From assembly GCA_950097015.1 (NCBI GenBank), contig CATNEN010000039.1, positions 6,030,501-6,094,500 of the forward strand: DNA of 64,000 nt. Reading direction: 5' to 3'. Made by a program: the position numbers and the translations under genes. Source of the stretch: Macrostomum hystrix. Lineage: Eukaryota > Platyhelminthes > Macrostomidae. Below are positions 22,303 through 34,464 of the stretch, piece after piece (the first letter of the stretch is position 1; each line of letters begins with the position of its first letter). The notes under the pieces were generated by a model, which worked only from the letters and a program-made list of their open reading frames with translations, had not been told where the DNA came from and searched no databases.

Positions 22303-22351
22303 AGGCATGTTGAGCAACAGCAGGAAGCGATTGGTGACGTTAAAGTAGCCA
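22303..22351 (-). other. Candidate 49-bp micro-exon
   Basis: On the minus strand a strong acceptor (CATCTTCTCTCCCTAG) is followed by 49 bases and a donor (CCT|GTAAGAG). One frame reads GYFNVTNRFLLLLNMP, hydrophobic with one N-glycosylation sequon. No neighbouring exon or family was recognised. It may belong to an unseen minus-strand gene, be an upstream exon of the opsin, or be chance. Confidence 0.3.
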
Positions 22352-22685
22352 CTAGGGAGAGAAGATGGAATCCTGATTGCCTCCGAGAGATAAATTGAGT
22401 GGAGGAAAGCTCACTGGCTTCTCTGAAGTGGCTGCACTGAGTGACAATCTTGGGACCACTATTAAGGACCTGCAAAAACTATTCTAGCTGTTGAGGCAGC
22501 TCAGCCCATGGTCCGAAAGTGTGAACACTCTTTAGTCCCGCTTAATTTTTCGTCCAGAGTGTTTTGTAGCCACTTCATCAATCAACTCGTGGTGTGTACT
22601 TTCACGGAGAGGACTTCAATCAACGCCGCTACCGAGGTCGCAAAATAACAAGCGCTTCATCCAACTGCTCACTATTCTGAGTTCA
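22352..22685. other. No further feature seen
   Basis: Single-copy sequence between the candidate micro-exon and the next array. Confidence 0.4.
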
Positions 22686-24130
22686 GTCCAGTCTCTCCCT
22701 TCAGTTCAGTCTCCCTTCATTTCAGTCTCTCCCCTCATTCCAGACTCTCCCTTCATTTCAGTCTTTCCCTTCATTCCAGTCTCTCCCTTCATTCCAGTCT
22801 CTCCCTTCACTCTAGACTCTCCCTTCATTCCAGTCTCTCCCTTCATTCCAGTCTCTCCCTTCACTCTAGACTCTCCCTTCATTCCAGTCTCTCCCTTCAT
22901 TCCAGACTCTCCCTTCACTCTAGACTCTCCCTTCATTCCAGTCTCTCCCTTCCCTCTAGACTCTCCCTTCATTCCAGCCTCTCCCTTCATTCCAGTCTCT
23001 CCCTTCATTCCAGTCTCTCCCTTCATTCCAGTCTCTCCCTTCATTCCAGCCTCTCCCTTCATTCCAGTCTCTCCCTTCATTCCAGTCTCTCCCTTCATTC
23101 CAGACTCTCCCTTCATTTCAGTCTCTCCCTTCACTCCAGACTCTCCCTTCATTCCAGACTCTCCCTTCATTCCAGTCTCTCCCTTCATTCCAGCCTCTCC
23201 CTTCATTCCAGTCTCTCCCTTCATTCCAGCCTCTCCCTTCATTCCAGACTCTCCCTTCATTCCAGCCTCTCCCTTCACTCCAGACTCTCCCTTCATTCCA
23301 GTCTCTCCCTTCATTCCAGTCTCTCCCTTCATTCCAGACTCTCCCTTCATTCCAGTCTCCCTTCATTCCAGTCTCTCTTTTATTTCAGTCTCTCCCTTCA
23401 CTCCAGACTCTCCCTTCATTCCAGCCTCTCCCTTCATTCCAGTCTCTCCCTTCATTCCAGTCTCTCCCTTCATTCCAGTCTCTCCCTTCACTCTAGACTC
23501 TCCCTTCATTCCAGTCTCTCCCTTCACTCCAGACTCTCCCTTCATTCCAGTCTCTCCTTCATTCCAGTCTCTCCCTTTATTCCAGTCTCTCCTTCATTCC
23601 AGTCTCTCCCTTCATTTCAGTCTCTCCCCTCATTCCAGTCTCTCCCTTCATTCCAGTCTCTCCTTCATTTCAGTCTCTCCCCTCATTCCAGTCTCTCCCT
23701 TCATTCCAGTCTCCCTTCATTCCAGTCTCTGCCTTCATTCCAGTCTCTGCCTTCATTTCAGTCTCTCCCCTCATTCCAGTCTCTCCCTTCATTTCAGTCT
23801 CTCCTTCATTTCAGTCTCTCCCCTTATTCCAGTCTCTCGCTTCATTTCAGTCTCTCCTTCATTTCAGTCTCTCCCCTCATTCCAGTCTCTCCCTTTATTC
23901 CAGTCTCTGCCTTCATTCCAGTCTCTGCCTTCATTCCAGTCTCTGCCTTCATTCCAGTCTCTGCCTTCATTCCAGTCTCTGCCTTCATTCCAGTCTCTGC
24001 CTTCATTCCAGTCTCCCTTCATTCCAGTCTCTCCTTCATTCCAGTCTCTCCCTTCATTCCAGTCTCTCCCTTCATTTCAGTATCTCCTTCATTCCAGTCT
24101 TCTCCCTTCACTCCAGTCTTCTCCCTTCAC
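22686..24130. repeat. 18-bp minisatellite CCCTTCATTCCAGTCTCT
   Basis: About 80 copies. The left part keeps an exact 18-bp period. The right part (from about 23350) has shorter units and frameshifts. On the plus strand each unit looks like a pyrimidine tract plus 3' splice site (CTTCATTCCAG). On the minus strand the left part reads as Gly-X-Y repeats (MKGETG, MKGESG) for over 200 codons. Confidence 0.96.
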
Positions 24131-24556
24131 AAGAGCAGTTCCATTCCGTCAATGGGATTCTTGAATGCTCAGTTCTCAGCCCATCTACCCAGTGCGGCCG
24201 CGTTATCCTAGCTGTCCACTCTAATCACGGTGAAGAGGCCACAGATCTGATGCGGCTAACTATTCCCTGCCCATTTATGCCTGCAAATTTCATAGGCGCC
24301 TGGACTGAGAGATGCAGCTGTGTGATGAAGCGAGGCAAGATGCGCAGCTGGGACCTGAAATCCTCTTCCAACAGCCTAACTCCCAGCTGACGCCGGAGCT
24401 CTACTTAAATCCGCTTGGATTTTATAAAATTTGCCTGGCTTACTCGTAAACAATGCTAGCCTCCTTCTCGCCAGCATTTCTTGTTCGCTTTTAAACAATC
24501 ATTTCAACGACTTCAAACCCTTGGTGATGAACTGCAAAATTTCCGCTTGATTTTGT
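24131..24556. other. No feature seen
   Basis: Single-copy spacer with no convincing frame or element. Confidence 0.5.
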
Positions 24557-24842
24557 GTCTCAGTGTGTGTGTCAGTGTGTGTGTCAGCTGTGTGTGTCAG
24601 CTGTGTGTGTCAGCTGTGTGTGTCAGTGTGTGTGTCAGCTATGTGTCAGTGTGTGTCAGCTGTGTGTCAGTGTGTGTGTCAGCTGTGTGTCAGTGTGTGT
24701 CAGCTGTGTGTGTCAGCTGTGTGTGTCAGCTGTGTGTGTCAGTGTGTGTCAGCTATGTGTCAGTGTGTGTCAGCTATGTGTCAGTGTGTGTCAGCTGTGT
24801 CAGTGTGTGTGTCAGCTGTCTGTCAGTGTGTATGTCAGTGTG
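24557..24842. repeat. (GTGTGTGTCAGCT)n repeat
   Basis: Irregular mixture of GTGTGTCA and GCT units of 8-14 bp. Cys/Val/Ser-rich frames across it are artefacts. Confidence 0.92.
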
Positions 24843-25579
24843 TTCAGGGAAGGTCGGGCCACTCCACGGCTCATTGCTTGGCTTTCTGGCTCCCATTGAG
24901 TTATCAGATGGGAGATCAGATTGAAGGAATCGGTAGGGCCAAGATTTCCCACAGCTAAAATTTGCCTGTCCTGCTCGAAGCAATGAGTGGCAGAGCACAA
25001 GAGAGAGAGCAGCATGCCCGCGCTAGGGCAGCCAAATCGAATGGACTGGGCGTCTCCATGACAACGCGGAAAGCATTACTGCGAGGAGAAACTTCAGGCA
25101 AAAGGCTGGGAGCAAAATCTAATAGGTAGGCGGAGGGGGGTCGGCATCCCGACTTTAACCACCCCCCGCCCATTCGAAAGCCTTCCTTCCTGAGCCCAAA
25201 TCCTCGATTCAAATCCTAACACTGCTTTTTCTTCCCCTTTCTACCCGAGCTCGAGCAGCTTCCCTTTAGTATCTCTTCTATCTCTTCCCCCCGTCCCTCG
25301 TCTGACTGTCCGTCTATTCTTGATTAATCTGTTCGATAAACAGACTCGTCCTCGTCACAGCTCCGAGCCCTCTGCCTCCCTTCCAGGCCATGTCCAAAGC
25401 GACTCCCGCTGCCAGGTTACTGATTGGCCAAAAGCCGAACGGGGCCCAGGGTGGGACAGGCGGACGGGCAGTTTCACAGCAGAGCAGTGCGCGCTGTAGT
25501 TAAAATAGCGGCCGAGGACACGGCCGGGGAGAGCCGAAGTTCTGGACGGAACCTGCGACTCATATCCGGGCCTCTCAGA
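24843..25579 (+). other. Upstream region of WDR17
   Basis: Single-copy, becoming GC-rich towards the gene. The frame of the WDR17 exon is open from about 25424 but has no ATG before 25580. A CTCTCAG just before that ATG could be a cis- or trans-splice acceptor. No TATA box was identified. Confidence 0.4.
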
Positions 25580-28500
25580 ATGCACAGCGTGTTCCCCTAT
25601 GCAATGCCCTGCCAGGTGCGCCAGCTGGCACTGCTGGAGGCCGGCTGCCAGCCCTGGAACTCGGACACTCTCGCCTGCTCGCCAGACGCCAGCCGGTTCG
25701 CCTTCGCCGCCACCCTGGCTGTCTACGTCTACGAGAAGGCCTCACCGGAGGCTCCGCACCAGCTGGTGGCGGTGATGTCTAGCCACCGCAAGACCATCAC
25801 CTCCCTTGCTTGGCACCCGGCAGACTCGAACCTGTTCGCCTCGGCTAGCACTGATCCCCTCCTGCTGGTGTGGAACGTCCGTCGGCAGGCTCCCGTGGCG
25901 CAGATTTCTGGTCCCGAGCTGCCCTCGCTAATTCAGCCGCGCTGCCTGGCCTTCCTGCCGCACAGCCACGGCACTCTTGGCTTCCTGGACGGCTCTGGCC
26001 CGCTGCTGCTGTGGAACTATGCCGGCGACTGCGCGTTGGCTAGTCACGTGACAAGCGTAGTCAGCGGCTTAGCGACGGCTCCGGGGACTTCTTCAGGGAC
26101 GTTGTCAAACGCGCCGGCACCGTCGGTGCACAAAGAGAGTCAGGCCCTGGCCGCGCAGGTTACTGTCTACCGATGGCATCCAGGCGGCTGCGCGGCCACC
26201 GCGGGCCTGCTGGCCCTCGGTCACGAGGACGGAACTCTGAGCGTGCTCAGACCGGGCCGGAAGAGTCTGCGCAAGGTCACATTTCTAGACAGCGACGAGG
26301 ACTTCGACGAGGAAGCCGATGACGCCGTGCTAGGCATGGAGTGGGACTCCGCCTCGCAGAGTTACCTGCTACTGGACTGTCGCTGCACTGGCCTGCGCGT
26401 AGTCGACGTTGATGCGCAGACAACCCTTGCAGCATTCCAGCAGCCAGCTAATGCAGCACCGTCGCCCAGCCTCGCCTGGCTGCCCGACGCACCGGGGCTG
26501 TTTGCTGCCGGAGACTCAACCGTTGGAGTCATTCGCGTCTACACCGTTGCCAAGGCGACGCCGTTAGAGACGCTGCGCCTAAAGCGGGCCGGATTTCGCA
26601 ACCTGCGAGTTGTCCGGTCACCAACGACTGCGAACGAAGGCTCTGCTGGCACAGCTGGCGCGGTCGAGAGCACGTCATCGTCTGGCCAACTGTTGCCGGA
26701 TTGCCTCCTTCTCTGCACTTTCCTGGATGGCGGCGTCGGCCTGTTCGACCTGCGCCGGCGTGACTGGCACTTCCTGCGCGAAATGGGCCATGTGGAGACC
26801 GTCTTCGACTGCCAGTTTAGCCCGCGCGACGAGAACCTACTGGCCACCGGCAGCTTCGACGGCACCGTGAAACTCTGGCGCCTCGGAAGTGGCCCAGGCG
26901 CCGGAGCCAGCGGAAGCGGCGGTGGCTGCCTTAGTGGTTTTTCGCCGCTGCAGAGTTCGCCAGGCAACGAGGGCATCGTCTACAGCATCGCCTGGAGCGC
27001 CGACGGCAGCAGAATCGCTGGCGCTACCGCTAAGAACGGCATCTTTGTTTACAACGTAGCCACTGGTGCCATCGAAGCTTGTCGCTTCGAGGAGCACGGC
27101 GCCAACGCCGTCTACTGCGTCAGCTGGAACTGCCGTCCGCCGCACCAGCTGGCGTCTGCCTCGGCTGACTGCAGTTGCATTGTGCGCTGCCTCGATGGCG
27201 ACGCCGACGGCGAAGGCAACGCTGCTGGCACAGTGGGAACAGTTCGTAGACTCGCACATCCCGCGCCAGTGTTCGGCGTCGCGTGGCACCAGCAGACGCG
27301 GGACATTCTGGCCACGGCCTGCGAGGACAAGGCGGTGCGCGTGTACTACCTGGGGGGCAGCGGAACCGGTGACCGGCCGAGTCGGCTGTTCACCGGCCAC
27401 TCCAGCAAGGTGTTCGGCGTCCGTTGGTCGCCGCTGCGCGACAGCTATCTTTGCAGTGGCTCTGACGATGGAACCATCCGAGTCTGGGACTGCACCGGCG
27501 AGAAGAGCGTCGCCCATCTGAAGGGCCACACGGGGCCGGTGCGAGGCCTGGCCTGGCACACGGAGCTGGCGCACCTGCTGCTCTCAGGCAGCTGGGACTG
27601 TCACATCCACTGCTGGGACATCCGCGATGGCTCCTGCCTCGCTGCAGTGGCCGATCATCGCGCCGACGTCTACGGACTCAGCCTGCATCCGCGCCGGCCA
27701 ATGTTGCTAGCCTCGTGCTCTCGCGATTCCACACTGCGGCTCTGGTCCATGACGGAGCTGGCGGGGCCGCTCCCGACCTGTCTGCTGTTTCGCAGCCTCG
27801 CCGAGGCCTGCTTCGCCCCGGCTGAGGCCGTCCTCAAGCAGCCAGGCCTCATCGCCTTGTCCGGAGCGGAGTCCAGGCGGCTACAACGCTCTGCAGGCGT
27901 CGATGCGGGCGACCAGCAGCTGACATTATTTTTGCACGCCAGTCCAGCTGCCGGCGACTTGCGCAATCTTCACCGTGTTGCAGTCGCTGGCGAACCGTCT
28001 GCCGCGCTCGGCGATGCCTACGGCCGGCCAGGAGGTCACGTGGCCGCGCGCGATCTTTTGAAGTTTGCCACCGGTCAGGCGCAGCGGCTTGAGTCTGTGT
28101 CTTCTACATCCAGCTCGATGTCGTCAAGTCGTCGGCGCCAACTGGCTGACGCAGCCTCAGCGCATCTCCGCTGCGGCAACCTTCGTCGCTACTGCCAACT
28201 GCTGGCGGAGCTGGGCAAATGGGAGCGCGCGCTTGCGCTAGCGCCTGGCGTCGGCGCCGACTTCTGGCGTCAAATGTGCCGCCAGTTCGCGGCCACATCG
28301 AGTTCAGGCACCGCCACGGCCGCCCTCGAGCTGGACGATCTGGTGGCATTCGCTGTAGCCACCGGGGACGCGGATAGAGCTGTTAGGCTGCTCAAAGGGC
28401 ACGGAAAATTTCCTGAAGCCCTGCTTGTTGCGCAGGCCGCCGGCGAGGGTCTCTTTCCTGGCGGCGACCCTGGCTGCTTATCGGATAACGAAGCGTCACC

Positions 28501-31417
28501 TCATCAGGGCCGAGGCCGCTCCGCTGGCTGGCTGGATCGAGGCGCGTGGGCCACCTTGGCCGACTCGTTCTATTGTCGTGGCCAACCAGTGGACGCCGCG
28601 TGCTGTCATCTGGCTTGCGGGCAGCTCGAAGCCGCCCTGTCAAAACTGCTGCGCGCCAACGAGCTTGACTTGGCTCTCTGGCTGGTGGTACAAGAGGATC
28701 GTCGGCGAGGCGGCGATGCCGATGCGCACGGTGCCGCCTGCCGCAGGCTGATCGACCTGACCGTTGAGTGGAGCATCCTGCGGCTGGATCGGCTGGCTGG
28801 CCTCGACCTACGGCGCCGGGCTGAACTGGCGGCTCACCTCGCGCGGCTGCACAGCTCGACCGCAGCCGGGGCAGGTGGCGCTGAAATCGCCGTCAGAGGC
28901 AACGACCAGCTGGTGCGTTTCGCTTGTCGCTTCTCTGCCGCGGCTAGCGACATCGATGCTCTACACCGGCAGCTGGGTCTACCAGATCTGGAGGCCTGTT
29001 TGGCTGCCGCCGAGCGGCTGACAGCGTCGTCGGCATCGGCGTCGAATGATCAGCGAAGCCAGCTGGAAATCGTCGGACTATACCTGATGTCTTCGAATCC
29101 CTTGGCTGGCCTAGAGTTTGGTCTGTCGGCTGTTCGGCAAATCATCGCTAGCCGGGAGGTACCGTGGACGCTGGACTCCGTGGACGGTCTCGTGACTCTG
29201 ATGAGCTGCGTACGGACCGGTGAGCGTTGGCTGTTATAAGGCGACGCCAAATTTATCGATTGATTTAGTTCTGTATGCAGGAGGTCGGTGGCAGAGCGGT
29301 TAACGCCTCTTGCGCCAAAGTCCCTAAGCTCGATTCCGCGGCGAGGCCACATTTATTTGGGGCGCAGCCGCGGAGAGAAGGCTTGGGGGATTGTCACGCA
29401 ATTTACGCCCTTGAGGATGAACCTCCAAGGCACATTGAAGTGTACACTGCCTGACGATGAGAAAGTCAGGGCAGATGTACACACCTTTGTTAGCGTGTGC
29501 CTGCGTCTGTGTGCGTGGGTGCTCAGGAGTCAGTGGAATGGGCAGAATTGCCTCCTCGCTGGATGCGGGTCTAGTGTCACGAAATAATGTGCGTTTGCCC
29601 GTAGCCCTCCTGCAATTACTATTATTATTATTAATATTATAATTATAGCTGTGGAGGCAGGGTGTGAAATGGCGGTCTCCCAATTTTAACCAGTGGTTTG
29701 GAAAGGGGAACGTGTGAAACGACGACCCCAAATTTATCGATTGACTTATCCGAGTCTGTGGGTGCGGAGAAAGTGTGTAAGAAAGACAGGGCAAAATTTT
29801 AGCTTGGATCAAGCAGGGTGTGAAAACGCGGACCCAAGTTGGGGAGGGGCTATTCGTGAGCTTGGGCGCCGAGCCTTGATATCTCAGTCTTGGCTGTTTT
29901 ATGCCTGTAGGAATATGGCTTCGATGTTGGCTTAATTTGACTGCTCCCTGTCAATTTTTTGTGAACAAAAATGGATGGCTTCAAATCGACCTTGCTTACC
30001 CGCGTAGAGTGTAGATGGGAAGTCAAGTTGGGCGTGATTTTTTGTCACGCAAGTTGCTCCTCCTCCATCCAGTTTCAGGCATCAGGAAGAGTGACAGAGT
30101 AAGAGACGAAGCGAGGGCTGCTCTTTCAGAGTGTACTTTTAAAGCTGAGATAAAATTTACGACAGCGCTCAGAAATTATTTGTTGAGTTGGGGAGAGATA
30201 AAAAATGGTAGACGAAAGTACAGGATAATAAAAATGGGTATAGCAGCCATGCTTTCAATGACCCTGCATTGGGACTGGATAAAAAATCTTGTCACAAAAT
30301 TAAAATATAAAATCACTGCCAAATTCAAGATAATATATTGCTCGAAATATTATTATTATGAACTTTCAATATTAACTGTCTAACCATTTTGCTGGGAGGG
30401 TGTACCGTAGGTGCGAAGCCTACTATTTTAAAACTACTATTGAATTGAAAGGGTCTGGCTGGGATGGTGTTTCGTAGGTGCGAAGCCTACTATTTTAAAA
30501 CTACCATTGAATTGAAAGGGTCTGGCTGGGAGGGTGTTTCGTAGGTGTGAAGCCTACATTGTAAAACTACCATTGAATTGAAAGGGTCTGGCTGGGAGGG
30601 TGTTTCGTAGGTGTGAAGCCTACGTTTTTGCGACATTTAGAAGATTTCTCTAGGTTGGGTGAATTCGGGCAAAGCTCCTCAATTTTAAAGAGATTCGTGG
30701 ACTGAATTGTCCGTGTGTGACTGTTGTCGTTATATTCACCAATTATAATTTTATATCCCAGAGATAAGACAATAATACTTTATGAAATTGAAAAACCTTT
30801 CATGGGTCCCGAGTTCTGAACCCGCTCTGAAACGCACCGACCCTTAAAAAGGCAAGCTGCAACAGGCTTCGGCAGTGCAGGAGAAGAACGAGCTGCTGTT
30901 CCTGTCAACCTACATTGGCGCCCTGAAGGCCATTCGGCGGGGCTACAACTCGGTGGTGGCGCCGCTGTTCCGACAGTCGCGGCTGCACTACGAGCGCCAC
31001 AAGCAGGCCCTGCAGCACGCTTTCGGCCGGCAGCTGACCGGCGCCCAGCTGGACAAGGAGCTACACGCCTGGAAGCTCATGAGTCGCTCGGCTGCCTCCG
31101 CCAGCGGCTGCGGCGGCTCCCCACCAGACGCTCGACGTCTACCGGAGGACACTCGGGCCGTCTGGCTGGCGCTGGTGCACCGCTGCGGCAGAGACGACAC
31201 CGACGGCCTGGAGGTTGGCGAGGATATCGTCGCCGGCTCGGCGCTGCCGTACCACTCCGACTGCGAGGTCTGCTATTTCGACGACAGACGCATCCGCGGC
31301 CCGGCCTTCCACCTCGAGGATGGGCGAAGCGCAATCGGATTGAACGACGCCGCCATGTGGGCCAAGGTTAACGCCTTCTCGCCCAGCATGACTGGCGCCA
31401 GAATAAATCCCTTCTGA
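25580..31417 (+). CDS. WDR17: WD repeat-containing protein 17
   Basis: Two exons, 25580-29219 and 30852-31417, join in phase (ACC G|gtgagc ... aaaaag|GC AAG) to 1401 residues, close to human WDR17. The N-terminus matches the human start around QVRQLALLEAGCQPWN. WD40 blades run from about residue 15 to 730, with typical ends such as LLVWNV, VKLWRL, IRVWDC and LRLWSM and the conserved GHVETVFDC stretch. The C-terminal half is an alpha-helical solenoid (RYCQLLAELGKWERAL). Exon 2 carries NELLFLSTYIGALKAIRRGY and ends DAAMWAKVNAFSPSMTGARINPF-like, the diagnostic WDR17 tail. The joined junction reproduces the human spacing exactly. Its molecular role is poorly known; the fold suggests a scaffold. 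The first ATG in frame is 25580; a second at 25604 is possible. Nearly the whole protein is one 3.6-kb exon, unlike its neighbours. Confidence 0.93.
29283..29640 (+). mobile_element. tRNA-derived SINE, copy 2
   Basis: GTCGGTGGCAGAGCGGTTAACGC with an intact A box, a B box (AGCTCGATTCC), the same body as copy 1 and an ATT-rich tail. A few bases are missing between the boxes. It lies in the WDR17 intron, same strand as the gene. Confidence 0.85.
29641..30387 (+). other. WDR17 intron, no further feature
   Basis: AT-rich intronic sequence. Several short frames exist but none is supported. Confidence 0.5.
30388..30625. repeat. 67-bp tandem repeat in WDR17 intron
   Basis: Three full copies and a partial one of about 67 bp, starting GCTGGGAGGGTGTTTCGTAG. 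Each contains the short inverted repeat GTAGG...CCTAC around TGCGAAG. Confidence 0.9.
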
Positions 31418-31524
31418 TGTCCTCATCGACCCTATCGCATGTCCTAGTTTCAATGACCTATTAAACTAGTTCCTTAGTATTTATTCGATACATAATTAGT
31501 TTGGCCATAGACTAATATCTATAG

Positions 31525-31600
31525 CAGGGGTCGAAAAACTCCGGCCCGCGGGCCAGATGCGGCCCTCGAAGCTCCCAAATCCGGCCCGTCACCCCTTCTG
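31525..31600. mobile_element. hAT-type transposon end, remnant
   Basis: CAGGGGTCGAAAAACTCCGG followed by CCCGCGGGCCAGATGCGGCCC strongly resembles the terminal sequence of hAT elements found in many animals (CAGGGGTC plus GGCCCGCGGGCC). Only one end is visible. The sequence soon runs into the 16-bp minisatellite, so the other end is lost or outside recognition. Confidence 0.6.
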
Positions 31601-31619
31601 ACATCTATAGTATCCTGTT

Positions 31620-33775
31620 TCATTTTTCTCATCTCATCAATCCTGAGTCTCATCCCTCCCCTGTATCATCCCTCCCCTGTCTCATCCCTCCCCTATCTAA
31701 TCTCTCCCGTCTCATCTCTCCCGTCTCATCTCTCCCCTGTCTCACCCCTCCCCTGTCTCATCCCTCCCCTGTCTCACCCCTCCCCTGTATCATCTCTCTC
31801 CTGTATCATCCCTCCCCTGTCTCATCTCTCCCCTGTATCATCCCTCCCCTGTCTCACCCCTCGCCTGTCTCATCCCTCCCCTGTCTCACCCCTCCCCTGT
31901 CTCATCCCTCCCCTTTATCAACCCTCCCGTCTCATCCCTCCCCTGTCTCATCTCTCCCCTGTCTCATCTCTCCCCTGACTATCTCTCCCCTGTCTCACCC
32001 CTCCCCTGTCTCATCTCTCCCCTGTATCATCCCTCCCCTGTCTCATCTCTCCCCTGACTATCTCTCCCCTGTCTCACCCCTCGCCTGTCTCATCCCTCCC
32101 CTGTCTCACCCCTCCCCTGTCTCATCCCTCCCCTGTATCAACCCTCCCGTCTCATCTCTCCCCTGTCTCATCTCTCCCCTGACTATCTCTCCCCTGTCTC
32201 ATCCCTCCCCTGTCTCATCTCTCCCCTGTCTCATCTCTCCCCTGTCTCATCTCTCCCCTGACTATCTCTCCCCTTTCTCATCCCTCCCCTGTCTCATCCC
32301 TCCCCTGTCTCACCCTTCCCCTGTCTCACCCCTCCCCTGTCTCACCCCTCCCCTGTCTCATCTCTCCCCTGTATCATCCCTCCCCTGTCTCATCTCTCCC
32401 CTGACTATCTCTCCCCTGTCTCACCCCTCGCCTGTCTCATCCCTCCCCTGTCTCACCCCTCCCCTGTCTCATCCCTCCCCTGTATCAACCCTCCCGTCTC
32501 ATCTCTCCCCTGTCTCATCTCTCCCCTGACTATCTCTCCCCTGTCTCATCCCTCCCCTGTCTCATCTCTCCCCTGTCTCATCTCTCCCCTGTCTCATCTC
32601 TCCCCTGACTATCTCTCCCCTTTCTCATCCCTCCCCTGTCTCATCCCTCCCCTGTCTCACCCTTCCCCTGTCTCACCCCTCCCCTGTCTCACCCCTCCCC
32701 TGTCTCATCTCTCCCCTGTATCATCCCTCCCCTGTCTCACCCTTCCCCTGTCTCACCCCTCCCCTGTCTCACCCCTCCCCTGTCTCATCTCTCCCCTGTC
32801 TCATCTCTCCCCTGACTATCTCTCCCCTGTCTCATCTCTCCCCTGTATCATCCCTCCCCTGTCTCATCCCTCCCCTGTCTCATCCCTCCCCTATCTAATC
32901 TCTCCCGTCTCATCTCTCCCGTCTCATCTCTCCCCTGTCTCACCCCTCCCCTGTCTCATCCCTCCCCTGTCTCATCCCTCCCTTGTATCATCCCTCCCGT
33001 CTCATCCCTCCCCTGTCTCATCTCTCCCCTGACTATCTCTCCCCTGTCTCATCTCTCCCCTGTCTCATCCCTCCCCTGTCTCATCTCTCCCCTGTCTCAT
33101 CTCTCTCCTGTATCATCCCTCCCCTGTCTCATCTCTCCCCTATATCATCCCTCCCCTGTCTCACCCCTCGCCTGTCTCACCCCTCCCCTGTCTCATCCCT
33201 CCCCTGTATCAACCCTCCCGTCTCATCCCTCCCCTGTCTCATCTCTCCCCTGACTATCTCTCCCCTGTCTCATCCCTCCCCTGTCTCATCTCTCCCCTTT
33301 CTCATCCCTCCCCTGTCTCATCCCTCCCCTGTCTCACCCTTCCCCTGTCTCACCCTTCCCCTGTCTCACCCCTCCCCTGTCTCACCCCTCCCCTGTCTCA
33401 TCTCTCCCCTGTCTCATCTCTCCCCTGACTATCTCTCCCCTGTCTCATCCCTCCCCTGTCTCATCCCTCCCCTGTCTCACCCCTCCCCTGTCTCACCCCT
33501 CCCCTGTCTCACCCCTCCCCTGTCTCACCCCTCCCCTGTCTCACCCCTCCCCTGTCTCACCCCTCCCCTGTCTCACCCCTCCCCTGTCTCACCCCTCCCC
33601 TGTCTCACCCCTCCCCTGTCTCATCTCTCCCCTGTCTCATCTCTCCCCTGACTATCTCTCCCCTGTCTCACCCCTCCCCTGTCTCACCCCTCCTCTGTCT
33701 CATCTCTCCCCTGTCTCATCCCTCCCCTGTCTCACCCCTCCCCTGTCTCATCCCTCCTGTCTCAGTCTCATCTAT
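31620..33775. repeat. 16-bp minisatellite CTCATCCCTCCCCTGT
   Basis: About 135 copies with variants CTCACCCC, CTCATCTC and GACTATCTC. Variants recur in a higher-order pattern: about 230 bp from 32060 is repeated nearly exactly from about 32407, a period near 347 bp. Pro/Ser frames are artefacts. Confidence 0.96.
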
Positions 33776-33911
33776 CTTCTGTCTATACACAAGAAATAAT
33801 TGTGCATAAAAAACTAAAAATGACCACCGTCATTGGTTTGTCTCTAGCCGTAGTCGCAAGCTCATAGAAATCAATTAGATGACTGTACTCATCTCTCACT
33901 CTCACTATACA

Positions 33912-34196
33912 CTAGACCTGCAACCAGCGAGGAGGCAATTCTGCCAATTTCGCTGACTCTCCTGAGCAAACACCCACACAGATACGCTGATACGAACGCA
34001 GGTGGGAACTAACACAGGTGTAGTACATCTGCCAAGACTTTCTGATCGTCAGGCAGTGTACACTTTCACTGTGCCTTGGAGGTTGGCCCTCAAGGACAAG
34101 GACGCAAATTGCACGACAAGCCCCAAAGCCTTCTCTCCGCGGCTGCGCCTTAAATGAATGTGGCCTCGCCGCGGAATCGAGTTAGTGGACCTCCCC
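33912..34196 (-). mobile_element. tRNA-derived SINE, copy 3, 5' truncated
   Basis: The body and B-box side are present (minus strand), but the sequence breaks at GGACCTCCCC, so the A box is missing. It cannot be transcribed from its own promoter. Confidence 0.8.
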
Positions 34197-34464
34197 TAGA
34201 GTTAAATCTTGAGCAGATCTAGAGTACTACGAGTATACCCTTGAACCCTTTTAAATGTATTATTTTTAGTCACATCGGTAGGCGAGTCTGGCGTTGGCCC
34301 CTTTCTACTGCGGAGTTTCCTTTACATTTGAGATTCAAGTCGCTATATACTCGTACTCAATAGGAATAAATTCTGATGATTTTTTCTGTTGTCGGCGTAC
34401 AAATTGACGGCCAGTTTTCACAGCTTAGAAAGCTCTACGGCTGCAGGGAGCAGTCGTATGTACG

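Noticed and set aside
22706-23545. Collagen gene on the minus strand
   Set aside because: Gly-X-Y pattern is real, but there is no start signal, flanking domain or splice structure, and a stop and frameshifts break it; kept only as a finding.
29220-29239. WDR17 ending at the stop in GERWLL
   Set aside because: These codons lie past a GTGAGC donor; joining to 30852 restores the conserved C-terminal part with exact human spacing.
32983-33651. Pro/Ser/Leu-rich open frame
   Set aside because: 16-bp minisatellite cycling through three frames.
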